Part shown: piece after piece, positions 44,857-54,710 of the stretch
How positions within the stretch are numbered: position 1 is the stretch's first letter
Layout: each line of letters opens with the position of its first letter
Assembly (NCBI RefSeq): GCF_004122145.1
Contig: NZ_SBKQ01000005.1
Coordinates: forward strand, 124,001-188,000
DNA from: Flavobacterium piscinae
Lineage (GTDB): Bacteria > Bacteroidota > Bacteroidia > Flavobacteriales > Flavobacteriaceae
Length of the DNA: 64,000 bases
Direction of reading: 5' to 3'
Notes under the pieces: model-generated
Databases searched by the model: none
What the model saw: the letters and a program-made list of their open reading frames with translations, nothing else
Told to the model about the DNA's origin: nothing
Made by a program: the position numbers and the translations under genes

Positions 44857-46518
44857 TTAATATAGAATTTTATTCGCAATCTGTTCTCCATTAGATAAAC
44901 TAACTTTAACAATAAATAATTGATTTGATTTTTTCACTTCAGAAATAGTAACTTCTAATAAGTCCGATAGCTTTTTACTAACAATCAAACGACCACTTAT
45001 ATCAAATAAATCGATTTGTTGTATACCCGTTTCTGAAATTTTGAAATGGATACCTTCATCATTAGCAGCAATCAGAATATTATTTTTAGAATTATTAAAT
45101 TCTACAATACTTAAGTTTTCAGTAATAATAACTGTATAATCTTCTGCTTCACCATTTTCGATAGAATCACAAGGAGTTAGCTCTTCCGTTGTATTAGATT
45201 GATTTGTTCTAACACGCATGATCGTATTTCCTAAAGCTGCATTACTTGGCACAAGAATATTGGCAATAATACCGGAATTCACATTACTTCCTCCTGTAAC
45301 AAAACCTAATTCAATTGATTCACTAATTTCAAAATCTCCGTTTTGGTTCCAATCAATCCAAGCTTTAGTTTGATTTGTTCCTCCTGAAGTATTTACGTTT
45401 ACAGATAATGGAACAATAGATTCTCTTTCTAACTCAGTTTGAATGGATGTAAAATTTGAATAGGAAGGTGTACTAAACGATGCATTATCAATTTCACCAA
45501 AAGCAACGTTTGTAATTCCAATTTCATTTGAATTGACTACTAAAGAAGTACAATAACAACCTTCACCACCAACTAACAATGGAAAATCAAATATTGTTGA
45601 AGAAGCTATGTCACAAGTAGTTGCACGACGATAATAAGTTGCTATTGATTGAGAAGTTACTAAAAAAGCATCTGTAGCATCAGGAATATCTGTCCAAGGT
45701 CCATTATCATTTGGAGAAGACTGCCATTGATAGGAAAGACCAGACTCAATAGAACCGTTTTGTACCGAAAGGGTAAATAAATCTCCAGAGCAATAGGGTC
45801 CTTGTGTTACAACAGTTTGACCTCCAGTTGGAGTAGTTTCACAAGGATTCGTTAGAGTAAATTGCATGTTTGGTCTTCTTCTGGCAAATAGATCCTGTAA
45901 AAGATTCTCATTATTTAAATTACATCCGGTTAATTCGGAATTGTTAGTATAATTTGCAGCGGCAACAATTTCTCCCATTGGAAAATTCTTCCCTTGTATT
46001 GCAAAACTAGTTCCAAAATCTGTATTACTTCTACAAATTTCTACAATAATATTTCTAAAACCATCCCAAGCAAAAGGTGTATCTAACTCAAATGTATACC
46101 ATCCTAATTCAGTTATATTTTCAATTGAAGACTCATAATAAATCGGTAAATTATCAACAAGATTAGGTCCCATTTCAAATGAAGTAGTCATCCCCATCTT
46201 TATTTTAATATTCTCAGGCTTTAAGCTAGCTGGCAATCCTAGTTCTGTAATATTAATCGCTAAGGAAATTACATTACCGGAAATATTAAATCCGGCATTA
46301 TACAATTCTTCTGCATAATAAATATATTGAGATCTGTTGTTACGGTTTATAGTTGCAAAAGGAGATACCCCAAGAGTGTTATAAGATTCTTCGCCATCTC
46401 CTAAAGTGAATGTCTCTTGAGCTCTCAAATCACAAAAATGAAATAGTGTAATTAATAGTACACACTTGAATAAGAATGTATTTTTTATAATTCTATCGCT
46501 TTGTGCAAGTTGATTCAT
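44857..46518 (-). CDS. Secreted GEVED-domain protein with T9SS type C sorting domain
   Basis: 553 aa from ATG 46516-46518 (MNQLAQSDR); the frame runs to 46596, but that start would overlap the preceding gene and add a 26-residue leader before the signal peptide. Signal peptide to about residue 34 (HFCDLRAQ). Then an N-terminal module (about 35-215, with IKMGMT, ELDTPFAWDGFRNIIVEICRSN), an Ig-like segment (about 225-320, PYCSGDLFTLSVQNGS, LSYQWQSSP), a GEVED domain (about 325-465, AWIDWNQNGDFEISESI) and a type C CTD (about 478-553, GIQQIDLFDISGRLI). It is downstream of and coupled to the 936-aa gene. Role unknown. Confidence 0.82.
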   Translation of the reverse strand: MNQLAQSDRIIKNTFLFKCVLLITLFHFCDLRAQETFTLGDGEESYNTLGVSPFATINRNNRSQYIYYAEELYNAGFNISGNVISLAINITELGLPASLKPENIKIKMGMTTSFEMGPNLVDNLPIYYESSIENITELGWYTFELDTPFAWDGFRNIIVEICRSNTDFGTSFAIQGKNFPMGEIVAAANYTNNSELTGCNLNNENLLQDLFARRRPNMQFTLTNPCETTPTGGQTVVTQGPYCSGDLFTLSVQNGSIESGLSYQWQSSPNDNGPWTDIPDATDAFLVTSQSIATYYRRATTCDIASSTIFDFPLLVGGEGCYCTSLVVNSNEIGITNVAFGEIDNASFSTPSYSNFTSIQTELERESIVPLSVNVNTSGGTNQTKAWIDWNQNGDFEISESIELGFVTGGSNVNSGIIANILVPSNAALGNTIMRVRTNQSNTTEELTPCDSIENGEAEDYTVIITENLSIVEFNNSKNNILIAANDEGIHFKISETGIQQIDLFDISGRLIVSKKLSDLLEVTISEVKKSNQLFIVKVSLSNGEQIANKILY

Positions 46519-46561
46519 GATTTTGTTATCTTTAAACATAATTAAATTAAAATCGTTTTTT

Positions 46562-49372
46562 TTAGAATATAAGTTTTTGTGTTGTTTTTTCTTCATCAGT
46601 CGTTATGGTTTGAATAAATAACACCTGATTGATTTTTGCAACATCTGAAATTGTTAATTCTGTTGTGTTTAATTCATTTTGATCAAATAGTACTCTTCCT
46701 GCACTGTCAAAAACTGTTACAGAGTGTATTTGAACCTCTTTAGACTTTATCAAAATGGTATTGTCTTTCGAATAACAAAGTACATTATTAGTAGTTTTAA
46801 TTATTGGATTTAAACTTAATGTTTCATTTGTAAATCGAAGTTCAAATCGATCATCAACTGTACCAATTTCAGTGGTAAAGAGATAAATCTCTTCTTTAAT
46901 ATTGTGAAATGTATTGGTGTATTTATCAAATAAATAAACTGTTTGGTTCTCAAAAAACTCATCGAATTGATATAATTTTAATATAAACTCACCCGATAAA
47001 GTAGTTGTATAGCCTAATGGAATGACATCATTTTCATTAAAAGGCAAAGCTTTTCCTTGAATTGCTAATTTAGTTTCACCTACTAAACTATATAATCTAA
47101 CGTTTCCTGAAGGTCTAATTTTTGAATCATAACCCCAATCTACATCATTTGTTGCTCCTTCAATGTAACCAACCATCGATTGATGAAATTTTCCATTTTG
47201 ATGAATCACTTCTAACCACAATCGATTTTTTTCTACCTCACTTGAGCTACTAATACTATTTCTAAAAAATTGAGTGTTATCATAGCCTGATTCAATTTTT
47301 CTCATTTCATTGTTAAAAATCACATTTCCGGATGAGGCCCCACCTTCGATCATAAAACTCTGACCAGCCCCAATAAAACGCCCGGGTGAATTATTATTGA
47401 AACCGGAATTATCCGCAGGAAAACCTATTGAGCCTGATAAATTATAGGTTGCATAGTCATCTGAAGAGTAATTCAAAGCTTGTGGAGAAAATCCAGGATA
47501 GGACGGTATAGCACTTGGAAGAGAATTATGTGTCCAAAATCGAATTGTACCATCTAAAACAGCACTATTCGCCAATAAGAACTTATTTGCATCAATAGCA
47601 GCCGGATATGGATTTCCGATTAAATTCCAATTACCAGCCCCGCCTTGGGCAGGAATGGAAATGAGTCCATTATTAGGCACCCCTTCAAAAGAGCCTTCAA
47701 AAACAATTCCATTACCAGATGAAGGATAACCATTAGGTGCACGAATTATATAGCCTTTACCTGCTAACATTGGACTATTTGCAACACCACCAACCCAACT
47801 TTGTGGATTAGAACCTGTTGTTAGATGATTCCAATGATAAACTCTATTTGTAGGAGTTCCCGGTGAAAATTGAAAGGGAGTCATACCAGCAACAGGAGAG
47901 GACCAATAGGTGTAATCCAGCATTCGAACCGGTTGAGAATCTCTTTTGTATACAATTTTACCTTCATTAATAACATTATCATTTTCCTGAATTAAGCTAG
48001 CATTATTATCAAAAATTACGGTAGCGTCTTCGTGGACAAATAATTTATCTTTAATTGAAACAATATCTCCACTTCCTACAGTAAAAGTGCCCGACAAAAC
48101 TTTTAAGCTACAAGCTTCAAGAATCCCACTCCCGTCAACAGAAGAATTGTAATCACCTTGAATTCTTACTGGTAAAGAGGGTAATGGATTTGTTCCAAAA
48201 CTCCAAAATGTACCATCCCAAGTATTAACACCCTCAACTTTTACAGGAAAGGAAGACCTGGTTCCTACCAATGGGTCAAAATCACAACCTACATCTCTTT
48301 TATACCACATATCAACCTCAGCTCTATCTACTGTAATTGTGGCATTTGTTTTACCTGGAAGAGGTAAATAATTATCGTCATCTGCATAAGAATAGTACCA
48401 TTGATAGTTCAATCCTGTAGATTTTTCACCATTAATGACACGTATCGTAACTGCTTCATCTTTACAAAAATTATCAGCTTCAATTATTGCCTCACCACTT
48501 GCAGGAGCACCTGCACATTGAAAAGTAAAACGTATATTTGGACGATATTTTCTATACGAGTTATTTAAAGCTGCTGATGTATTGTAACTACTTCCTGACA
48601 ACTCCATATCACAACCTAAGGTATAATTTGAACCAGTTCCGTTGTTATTATTACTATATAAACTTCTTGTTAAGGTAAAATTAGAACTACCCGGAGGTGT
48701 TGTATGCCTTATTCCCGTAAATTGATATCTCCCGGAACTAAACGCTGGAGAGGAGCCAATTTTGGGATCTGCTTTACAAATTTCAACGACAATACTATTA
48801 ACACCATCCCAAACAAAGGGAGTATCTAATTCAAGTTCTACCCACCCTGTATCGCTAATGATAAGGTTGAATGAATTTTTCACTAATTGAAGTGGTTCAG
48901 CCATAGGATCTGTTGAACCTGACCAAGTGCAATAGCCTGGTGGTGGCATTTTTATTCCCCATACTTCTGTACCATCATATCCATCGTAGGTGGCAATCGT
49001 ATGCCCCATACTGATTTTGATATTTTCCATTTGATAGCTCTTTAAACTTTCAAGGGAAAATCCGGACACATGAAAAGCCAACGAAGAAATTGTTGTATAT
49101 CCAGACATGTTAGCTAAAGAAAGTCCCGTTTCGGCAGCTTCGTATAAAAACTGCACACGTGTGTCCTTTTTATTAGGTAAAAAAGGAGATGGATACATGT
49201 TTAAAATTGAAGATCCAATTACTTGATCAGTAGCACCGATTCCGTCAAGCTCAAATTGACCATCTTGACTTAGAGCATTATTTGTTGAAAAAACAATAAA
49301 ATAAAGTACAAAAATTGCCTTAATTGAAAAACAAAACTTTTCTAGATCACATTGTCTATTTATCCTTTTCAT
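46562..49372 (-). CDS. Large secreted protein with T9SS type C sorting domain
   Basis: 936 aa. Signal peptide about 1-35 (IVFSTNNALSQ). N-terminal module (about 36-285) with IKISMGHT, WVELELDTPFVWDGVNSIVVEIC and RKYRPNIRFTF; an Ig-like segment (about 290-375, VTIRVINGE, LNYQWYYS); a beta-rich region (about 390-465); the module about 465-690 with LDYTYWSSPVAG, GYIIRAPNG, LIGNPYPAAIDANKFLL and GTIRFWTHN; and a T9SS type C sorting domain at the end (about 860-936, SVTVFDSAGRVLF). It shares modules with both following genes and is first of that three-gene unit. No catalytic motif is visible. Confidence 0.85.
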   Translation of the reverse strand: MKRINRQCDLEKFCFSIKAIFVLYFIVFSTNNALSQDGQFELDGIGATDQVIGSSILNMYPSPFLPNKKDTRVQFLYEAAETGLSLANMSGYTTISSLAFHVSGFSLESLKSYQMENIKISMGHTIATYDGYDGTEVWGIKMPPPGYCTWSGSTDPMAEPLQLVKNSFNLIISDTGWVELELDTPFVWDGVNSIVVEICKADPKIGSSPAFSSGRYQFTGIRHTTPPGSSNFTLTRSLYSNNNNGTGSNYTLGCDMELSGSSYNTSAALNNSYRKYRPNIRFTFQCAGAPASGEAIIEADNFCKDEAVTIRVINGEKSTGLNYQWYYSYADDDNYLPLPGKTNATITVDRAEVDMWYKRDVGCDFDPLVGTRSSFPVKVEGVNTWDGTFWSFGTNPLPSLPVRIQGDYNSSVDGSGILEACSLKVLSGTFTVGSGDIVSIKDKLFVHEDATVIFDNNASLIQENDNVINEGKIVYKRDSQPVRMLDYTYWSSPVAGMTPFQFSPGTPTNRVYHWNHLTTGSNPQSWVGGVANSPMLAGKGYIIRAPNGYPSSGNGIVFEGSFEGVPNNGLISIPAQGGAGNWNLIGNPYPAAIDANKFLLANSAVLDGTIRFWTHNSLPSAIPSYPGFSPQALNYSSDDYATYNLSGSIGFPADNSGFNNNSPGRFIGAGQSFMIEGGASSGNVIFNNEMRKIESGYDNTQFFRNSISSSSEVEKNRLWLEVIHQNGKFHQSMVGYIEGATNDVDWGYDSKIRPSGNVRLYSLVGETKLAIQGKALPFNENDVIPLGYTTTLSGEFILKLYQFDEFFENQTVYLFDKYTNTFHNIKEEIYLFTTEIGTVDDRFELRFTNETLSLNPIIKTTNNVLCYSKDNTILIKSKEVQIHSVTVFDSAGRVLFDQNELNTTELTISDVAKINQVLFIQTITTDEEKTTQKLIF

Positions 49373-49764
49373 AGTATTTGGGGGCCTATATTAAAATTAA
49401 AAAAACATGCTTTTTATAATTTGTAAAAATTAATTTTCAGAAATCTTCTTGATAGAAAATCTATAAAAACAATTCATTCGAATTTGTATGATTAATACAT
49501 TTATTAACTTTTAATAAAAAATGTAAGTTTATTTAACATTTTTAAATATATTTTTGCTAATAAATTCTTAATAAAAACAGAATAAAAAGAAAATACTATT
49601 TTTTAATTCTATTTTAAATAATTGAATATTAACAACATACAATTCACTTCAATACAATTTGTTGGAATTTTTAATTTTTTGTCAAAATTACACTACTCCT
49701 ATTCCGCATTAAATAATTAACGGTAATAAGCTTAAATAATCGATGAAATGCATCTATGTAGTAT

Positions 49765-49779
49765 TAAATCGACGATTTA
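49765..49779. promoter_or_regulatory. Operator-like palindrome upstream of the T9SS cargo genes
   Basis: TAAATCG-A-CGATTTA, a perfect 7-bp inverted repeat with a 1-base centre, about 390 bases before the start of the 936-aa cargo gene. The symmetry suggests a dimeric regulator, but no -33/-7 pair is next to it and no regulator can be named. Confidence 0.3.
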
Positions 49780-49950
49780 TGCTTTTAAAAGAAAAACATT
49801 AATAATAATATTTTCACAACAAAATTAATTGATGAAATGAATACAGAAATCCCTATCAATAGGTATTTTACTTTTAAAAAATCAGATTCTCTATCTTAAA
49901 TTAATTACTTAACAATTACGAAAATTTATATAGATTGGATTTAATAAAAA

Positions 49951-49979
49951 CAAAAAAGCCTTCGATTTCTCGAAAGCTT
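49951..49979 (-). terminator. Rho-independent terminator of the rpo operon
   Basis: 10-bp stem (49956-49965 with 49970-49979), 4-base loop, followed on the minus strand by a T run (GGCTTTTTTG). The single non-Watson-Crick position is G-U on the minus-strand RNA but C-A on the plus strand, which supports the minus orientation. It lies 24 bases past the DUF3467 stop. Confidence 0.8.
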
Positions 49980-50002
49980 TTTCTTAAAAGTTGAATAACT
50001 AT

Positions 50003-50314
50003 TTATGCTTGTCCTGTTGGTCCAAAACTTAATGGAACTTGTGGTTGTTCAGAATCCTTAATTTCACCATGAGCTAATTCAAAACGATGAATATTTTCAC
50101 CAATAGCTTTCAACAAACGTTTAGCATGTTGAGGTGTTAAAATGATTCTTGATTTCACTTTTGCTTTAGGAACTCCGGGCATCAATGTTACAAAATCCAA
50201 TACAAATTCAGACGCTGAATGATTGATAATTGCTAAGTTAGAATAAATTCCTTCTGCAACTTTTTCATCCAATTCAATGTTAATTTGTCCGGGTTGTTGA
50301 TTGTTATCACTCAT
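50003..50314 (-). CDS. DUF3467 family protein
   Basis: 103 aa, acidic. The family block INIELDEKVAEGIYSNLAIINHSASEFVLDFVTLMPG and RIILTPQHAKRLLKAI is clear. Function unknown; in Bacteroidota this gene commonly follows rpoC, and here only 4 bases separate it from the rpoC stop, so it is the last gene of the rpo transcript. The C-terminal tail (GEIKDSEQPQVPLSFGPTGQA) is proline- and glutamine-containing and probably disordered. Confidence 0.88.
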   Translation of the reverse strand: MSDNNQQPGQINIELDEKVAEGIYSNLAIINHSASEFVLDFVTLMPGVPKAKVKSRIILTPQHAKRLLKAIGENIHRFELAHGEIKDSEQPQVPLSFGPTGQA

Positions 50315-50318
50315 TTTC

Positions 50319-53300
50319 TTAATAATTATATTCTTCTTTGGCAGCCATTAACTCGTTATAGTCTTCTTTAGAACCTACAATATTATTGTCATATTCTCTC
50401 ATTCCGGTACCGGCTGGGATTCTGTGTCCAACAATAACGTTTTCTTTTAAGCCTTCTAACGTATCTACTTTTCCTGCCACAGCTGCTTCGTTTAATACTT
50501 TTGTTGTTTCCTGGAACGATGCCGCAGAAATAAACGATTTGGTTTGAAGCGAAGCTCTTGTAATACCTTGAAGAACTGGTGTTGCTGTAGCAGTAATAAC
50601 ATCACGAGCTACAACAAGGTTTTTATCCTCACGTTTTAACAAGGAGTTTTCATCACGCAACTGTCTTGGCGTAATCATTTGTCCTGGTTTCAAGTTCTGA
50701 GAATCGCCCGCATCTTCTACCACTTTCATTCCGAATAACTTATCGTTTTCGATAATAAAATCTTTGGTATGTACTAATTGCTCTTCAAGGAACAACGTAT
50801 CACCCGGATCTTCTACTCTAACTTTACGCATCATCTGACGGATAACCACCTCAAAGTGTTTATCGTTGATTTTTACCCCTTGCAAACGGTACACTTCCTG
50901 AATTTCATTCACCAAATATTGTTGAACAGCAGATGGTCCTTGAATTCTCAAGATATCTTCCGGTGTAATTGCACCATCCGACAAAGACATACCCGCTTTT
51001 ACGAAGTCATTTTCTTGTACCAAAATTTGGTTAGATAATTTCACTAAGTATTTCTTCACCTCACCAAACTTAGATTCGATGATGATTTCACGGTTACCTC
51101 TTTTAATTTTACCGAATGTTACCACTCCATCAATCTCAGAAACTACAGCCGGATTCGAAGGATTACGTGCTTCAAGTAGCTCCGTAATTCTTGGAAGACC
51201 TCCGGTAATATCACCTGCTTTTGATGAACGTCTAGGTATTTTTACTAAAATCTTACCTGCTTTAATTTTTTCACCATCGTCAACCATTAAGTGAGCACCA
51301 ACCGGTAAGTTGTAAGAACGAATTAACTCCCCGTCTTTACCATAAATTAATAAAGTTGGAATTAATTTTTTATTTCTACCTTCCGAAATTACTTTTTCTT
51401 GGAATCCGGTTTGCTCATCGATTTCTACTTGGAACGATTGACCTTGTTCTAAATCTTCATAAGCGATTTTTCCGGTAAATTCAGAAATAATAACTCCGTT
51501 ATATGGATCCCATTTACAAATAGTAGTGCCTTTGTCTACGGTTTGACCATCTTTTACAAAAATGGTAGAACCATAAGGAATATTGTGCGTATTTAGAACA
51601 ATTCCGGTGTTCTCATCAACTAATTTTAATTCGGTTGAACGAGAAATAACGATGTCAATTGAATTACCTTCAGCATCTTCACCTTTAACTGTTTTTAAAT
51701 CGTCTATTTCTAATCTTCCTTTGAAACGGGTAACAATACTAGATTCCTCCGACATACCTCCTGCAACCCCTCCAACGTGGAATGTTCTAAGAGTTAACTG
51801 AGTTCCAGGCTCACCAATTGATTGTGCCGCAATTACCCCAACCGCTTCCCCTTTTTGGGTCATACGGCCAGTGGCTAAGTTTCTTCCGTAACATTTTGCA
51901 CAGATACCTTTTGTTGCTTCACAAGTTAATGGAGAACGTACTTCTACTTTTTCTAATGGAGAAGCTTCGATCGCTTTTACAATAGATTCAGTAATTTCTT
52001 GACCGCCTTCAACCAATACTTCCAAATTCAATGGATTGATTACATCCTGAAGAGCTACACGTCCTAAAATTCTTTCTCCTAAGGTTTCAACGATTTCTTC
52101 ATTCTTTTTCAAAGCAGAAACTTCAATTCCTCTTAACGTACCACAATCATCTGTGTTTACGATAACGTCTTGAGAAACATCATGTAATCTTCTTGTTAAG
52201 TATCCGGCATCGGCCGTTTTCAAAGCCGTATCGGCAAGACCTTTACGAGCACCGTGCGTAGAAATAAAGTATTCTAAAATGGATAGACCTTCTTTAAAGT
52301 TAGAAAGAATCGGGTTTTCAATAATTTCACCACCACCAGCAGTTGATTTTTTTGGCTTAGCCATCAAACCACGCATACCGGTTAACTGACGAATTTGCTC
52401 TTTAGAACCCCTTGCACCAGAGTCAAGCATCATGTATACCGAGTTAAATCCTTGTTGATCTTCGCGGATATTTTTCATCGCTAACTCAGTTAACAAGGCG
52501 TTTTTAGAAGTCCAAACGTCAATAACTTGATTGTATCTTTCGTTATTGGTAATCAATCCCATGTTATAATTCATGGTGATTGCATCTACTTCTTCTCTTG
52601 CATCGGCAATCAATTCTTGCTTTTGGTGAGGAATGATAATATCACCTAAACTGAATGATAAACCACCTCGGAATGCAAATTTGTATCCCATGTCTTTCAT
52701 GCTATCCAAGAAAGCGGCAGTTGTTGGCACATTCGTTACCGATAAAATTCTACCAATAATATCTCTTAACGATTTTTTGGTTAAAACTTCATTGATATAT
52801 CCGGCAGCTTCCGGTACTACTTCATTAAATAATACTCTACCGGCAGTTGTTTGAATTAATTGATAAACTAATTCACCGTTTTCATTAAAATCTTTTGCTC
52901 TAATTTTAACGCGGGCATTCAATTCTAATCTGCCTTCGTTTAAAGCAATATTTACTTCTTCAGCAGAATAGAATGTCAAACCTTCACCCAAAATTTTATG
53001 ATCCGGAGTTGACAAACGCTCTTTGGTCATGTAATATAGACCTAAAACCATGTCTTGAGAAGGAACCGTAATTGGAGCACCGTTTGCAGGATTCAAGATA
53101 TTGTGTGAAGCCAACATTAACAATTGAGCTTCCAAAATAGCTTCCGGTCCAAGTGGTAAGTGAACCGCCATCTGGTCACCATCAAAATCTGCGTTAAAAG
53201 CCGTACACACTAATGGGTGCAACTGAATTGCTTTTCCTTCAATTAATTTTGGTTGGAAAGCTTGAATACCTAAACGGTGTAACGTAGGAGCACGGTTTAG

Positions 53301-54626
53301 TAATACCGGATGACCTTTGATAACATTTTCAAGGATATCCCATACCACAGGCTCTTTTTTGTCGATAATTTTCTTAGCCGACTTTACTGTTTTAACGATT
53401 CCTCTTTCGATTAGTTTTCGAATAACGAATGGTTTATACAATTCAGCCGCCATATCTTTTGGTAAACCACATTCGAACAATTTCAATTCCGGACCAACGA
53501 CAATTACAGAACGAGCAGAATAATCCACACGTTTTCCTAATAAGTTTTGACGGAAACGACCTTGTTTACCTTTCAAAGAATCTGAAAGCGATTTTAATGG
53601 TCTGTTTGATTCTGTTTTAACCGCAGAAGCTTTACGCGTATTATCAAATAATGAGTCAACCGCTTCTTGCAACATACGTTTTTCGTTACGTAAGATTACT
53701 TCAGGAGCTTTGATCTCCATTAATCTTTTTAAACGGTTGTTACGGATGATTACACGACGATATAAATCATTCAAATCGGAAGTTGCAAAACGACCACCAT
53801 CAAGCGGCACTAACGGACGTAATTCTGGTGGTATAACCGGAATTACTTTTAAAATCATCCATTCCGGACGGTTTTCTCTGTTTTCATTTGCTTCACGGAA
53901 TGATTCTACAACTTGAAGACGTTTTAATGCTTCTGTTTTTCTTTGTTTAGATGTTTCATTGTTAGCCGCGTGACGTAAATCATAAGACAATTCGTCTAAG
54001 TTTGTACGAGCCAATAAATCCATAATACACTCTGCACCCATTTTGGCGATGAATTTATTTGGATCACTATCATCTAAATATTGGTTTTCCATCGGAAGGG
54101 TATCTAAAATATTTAAATACTCTTCTTCTGTTAAAAAGTCTAATCTTTCTAATGGTTCACCATCCACATTTTTAGCAATACCGGCTTGAATTACTACGTA
54201 TCTTTCGTAGTAAATAATCATATCTAATTTCTTAGATGGTAAACCTAAAATGTATCCAATTTTATTTGGAAGCGAACGGAAATACCAAATGTGAGCAATC
54301 GGCACTACCAAATTGATATGTCCTACTCTATCACGACGTACTTTCTTCTCGGTAACTTCAACACCACAACGGTCACAAACGATTCCTTTGTAGCGAATTC
54401 TTTTATACTTACCACAAGCACATTCATAATCTTTTACAGGACCGAAAATTCGTTCGCAAAAAAGACCATCACGTTCCGGTTTGTGGGTTCTATAATTGAT
54501 TGTCTCCGGTTTAAGAACTTCTCCTCTTGATTCAGCCAAAATAGATTCTGGTGAAGCAAGACCGATGGTGATTTTATTAAACCTTTTAACGGTATTTTTA
54601 TCTTTATTATTTCTATTATTCATCAT
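50319..54626 (-). CDS. rpoC: DNA-directed RNA polymerase subunit beta'
   Basis: 1435 aa from ATG 54624-54626 ([11 protein letters not shown]); the frame extends 10 codons further without support. Landmarks: N-terminal zinc site CACGKYKR...CDRCGVE, the catalytic [15 protein letters not shown] with three Asp that hold the active-site Mg2+, the bridge-helix/trigger-loop region ([25 protein letters not shown]) and a second zinc site [15 protein letters not shown]. Length and order are those of Bacteroidota beta'. The preceding rpoB is separated by 84 bases that contain an inverted repeat. Confidence 0.97.
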   Translation of the reverse strand: MMNNRNNKDKNTVKRFNKITIGLASPESILAESRGEVLKPETINYRTHKPERDGLFCERIFGPVKDYECACGKYKRIRYKGIVCDRCGVEVTEKKVRRDRVGHINLVVPIAHIWYFRSLPNKIGYILGLPSKKLDMIIYYERYVVIQAGIAKNVDGEPLERLDFLTEEEYLNILDTLPMENQYLDDSDPNKFIAKMGAECIMDLLARTNLDELSYDLRHAANNETSKQRKTEALKRLQVVESFREANENRENRPEWMILKVIPVIPPELRPLVPLDGGRFATSDLNDLYRRVIIRNNRLKRLMEIKAPEVILRNEKRMLQEAVDSLFDNTRKASAVKTESNRPLKSLSDSLKGKQGRFRQNLLGKRVDYSARSVIVVGPELKLFECGLPKDMAAELYKPFVIRKLIERGIVKTVKSAKKIIDKKEPVVWDILENVIKGHPVLLNRAPTLHRLGIQAFQPKLIEGKAIQLHPLVCTAFNADFDGDQMAVHLPLGPEAILEAQLLMLASHNILNPANGAPITVPSQDMVLGLYYMTKERLSTPDHKILGEGLTFYSAEEVNIALNEGRLELNARVKIRAKDFNENGELVYQLIQTTAGRVLFNEVVPEAAGYINEVLTKKSLRDIIGRILSVTNVPTTAAFLDSMKDMGYKFAFRGGLSFSLGDIIIPHQKQELIADAREEVDAITMNYNMGLITNNERYNQVIDVWTSKNALLTELAMKNIREDQQGFNSVYMMLDSGARGSKEQIRQLTGMRGLMAKPKKSTAGGGEIIENPILSNFKEGLSILEYFISTHGARKGLADTALKTADAGYLTRRLHDVSQDVIVNTDDCGTLRGIEVSALKKNEEIVETLGERILGRVALQDVINPLNLEVLVEGGQEITESIVKAIEASPLEKVEVRSPLTCEATKGICAKCYGRNLATGRMTQKGEAVGVIAAQSIGEPGTQLTLRTFHVGGVAGGMSEESSIVTRFKGRLEIDDLKTVKGEDAEGNSIDIVISRSTELKLVDENTGIVLNTHNIPYGSTIFVKDGQTVDKGTTICKWDPYNGVIISEFTGKIAYEDLEQGQSFQVEIDEQTGFQEKVISEGRNKKLIPTLLIYGKDGELIRSYNLPVGAHLMVDDGEKIKAGKILVKIPRRSSKAGDITGGLPRITELLEARNPSNPAVVSEIDGVVTFGKIKRGNREIIIESKFGEVKKYLVKLSNQILVQENDFVKAGMSLSDGAITPEDILRIQGPSAVQQYLVNEIQEVYRLQGVKINDKHFEVVIRQMMRKVRVEDPGDTLFLEEQLVHTKDFIIENDKLFGMKVVEDAGDSQNLKPGQMITPRQLRDENSLLKREDKNLVVARDVITATATPVLQGITRASLQTKSFISAASFQETTKVLNEAAVAGKVDTLEGLKENVIVGHRIPAGTGMREYDNNIVGSKEDYNELMAAKEEYNY

Positions 54627-54649
54627 AGTTAATAAAATTTGTTGTTTTT

Positions 54650-54703
54650 GTTTCAAGTTTTAAGTTTCAGGTAACAATTATCTTGAAACCTGAAACTTGA
54701 AAC
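54650..54703. repeat. Inverted repeat in the rpoB-rpoC spacer
   Basis: AAGTTTCAGGT (54662-54672) pairs with ACCTGAAACTT (54688-54698); a second pairing is possible between GTTTCAAGTTT (54650-54660) and AAACTTGAAAC (54693-54703). The element is between the rpoB stop and rpoC start and may be an RNA-processing or attenuation structure. There is no T-run directly after it. Confidence 0.6.
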
Positions 54704-54710
54704 AATACTA

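Larger units (their letters stand above)
49373..50002. other. AT-rich intergenic region between the T9SS cargo genes and the rpo operon
   Basis: 630 bases with no open frame of note and no tRNA or ncRNA that I can recognise. It contains the terminator at 49951-49979, a perfect 7-bp inverted repeat TAAATCG-A-CGATTTA (49765-49779), and a 19-base element (49731-49749) found with one mismatch at 42402-42420. Promoters for the cargo transcript should lie here, but I see only an isolated TAnnTTTG-like box (minus strand, 49683-49690) with no -33 partner. Confidence 0.6.
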
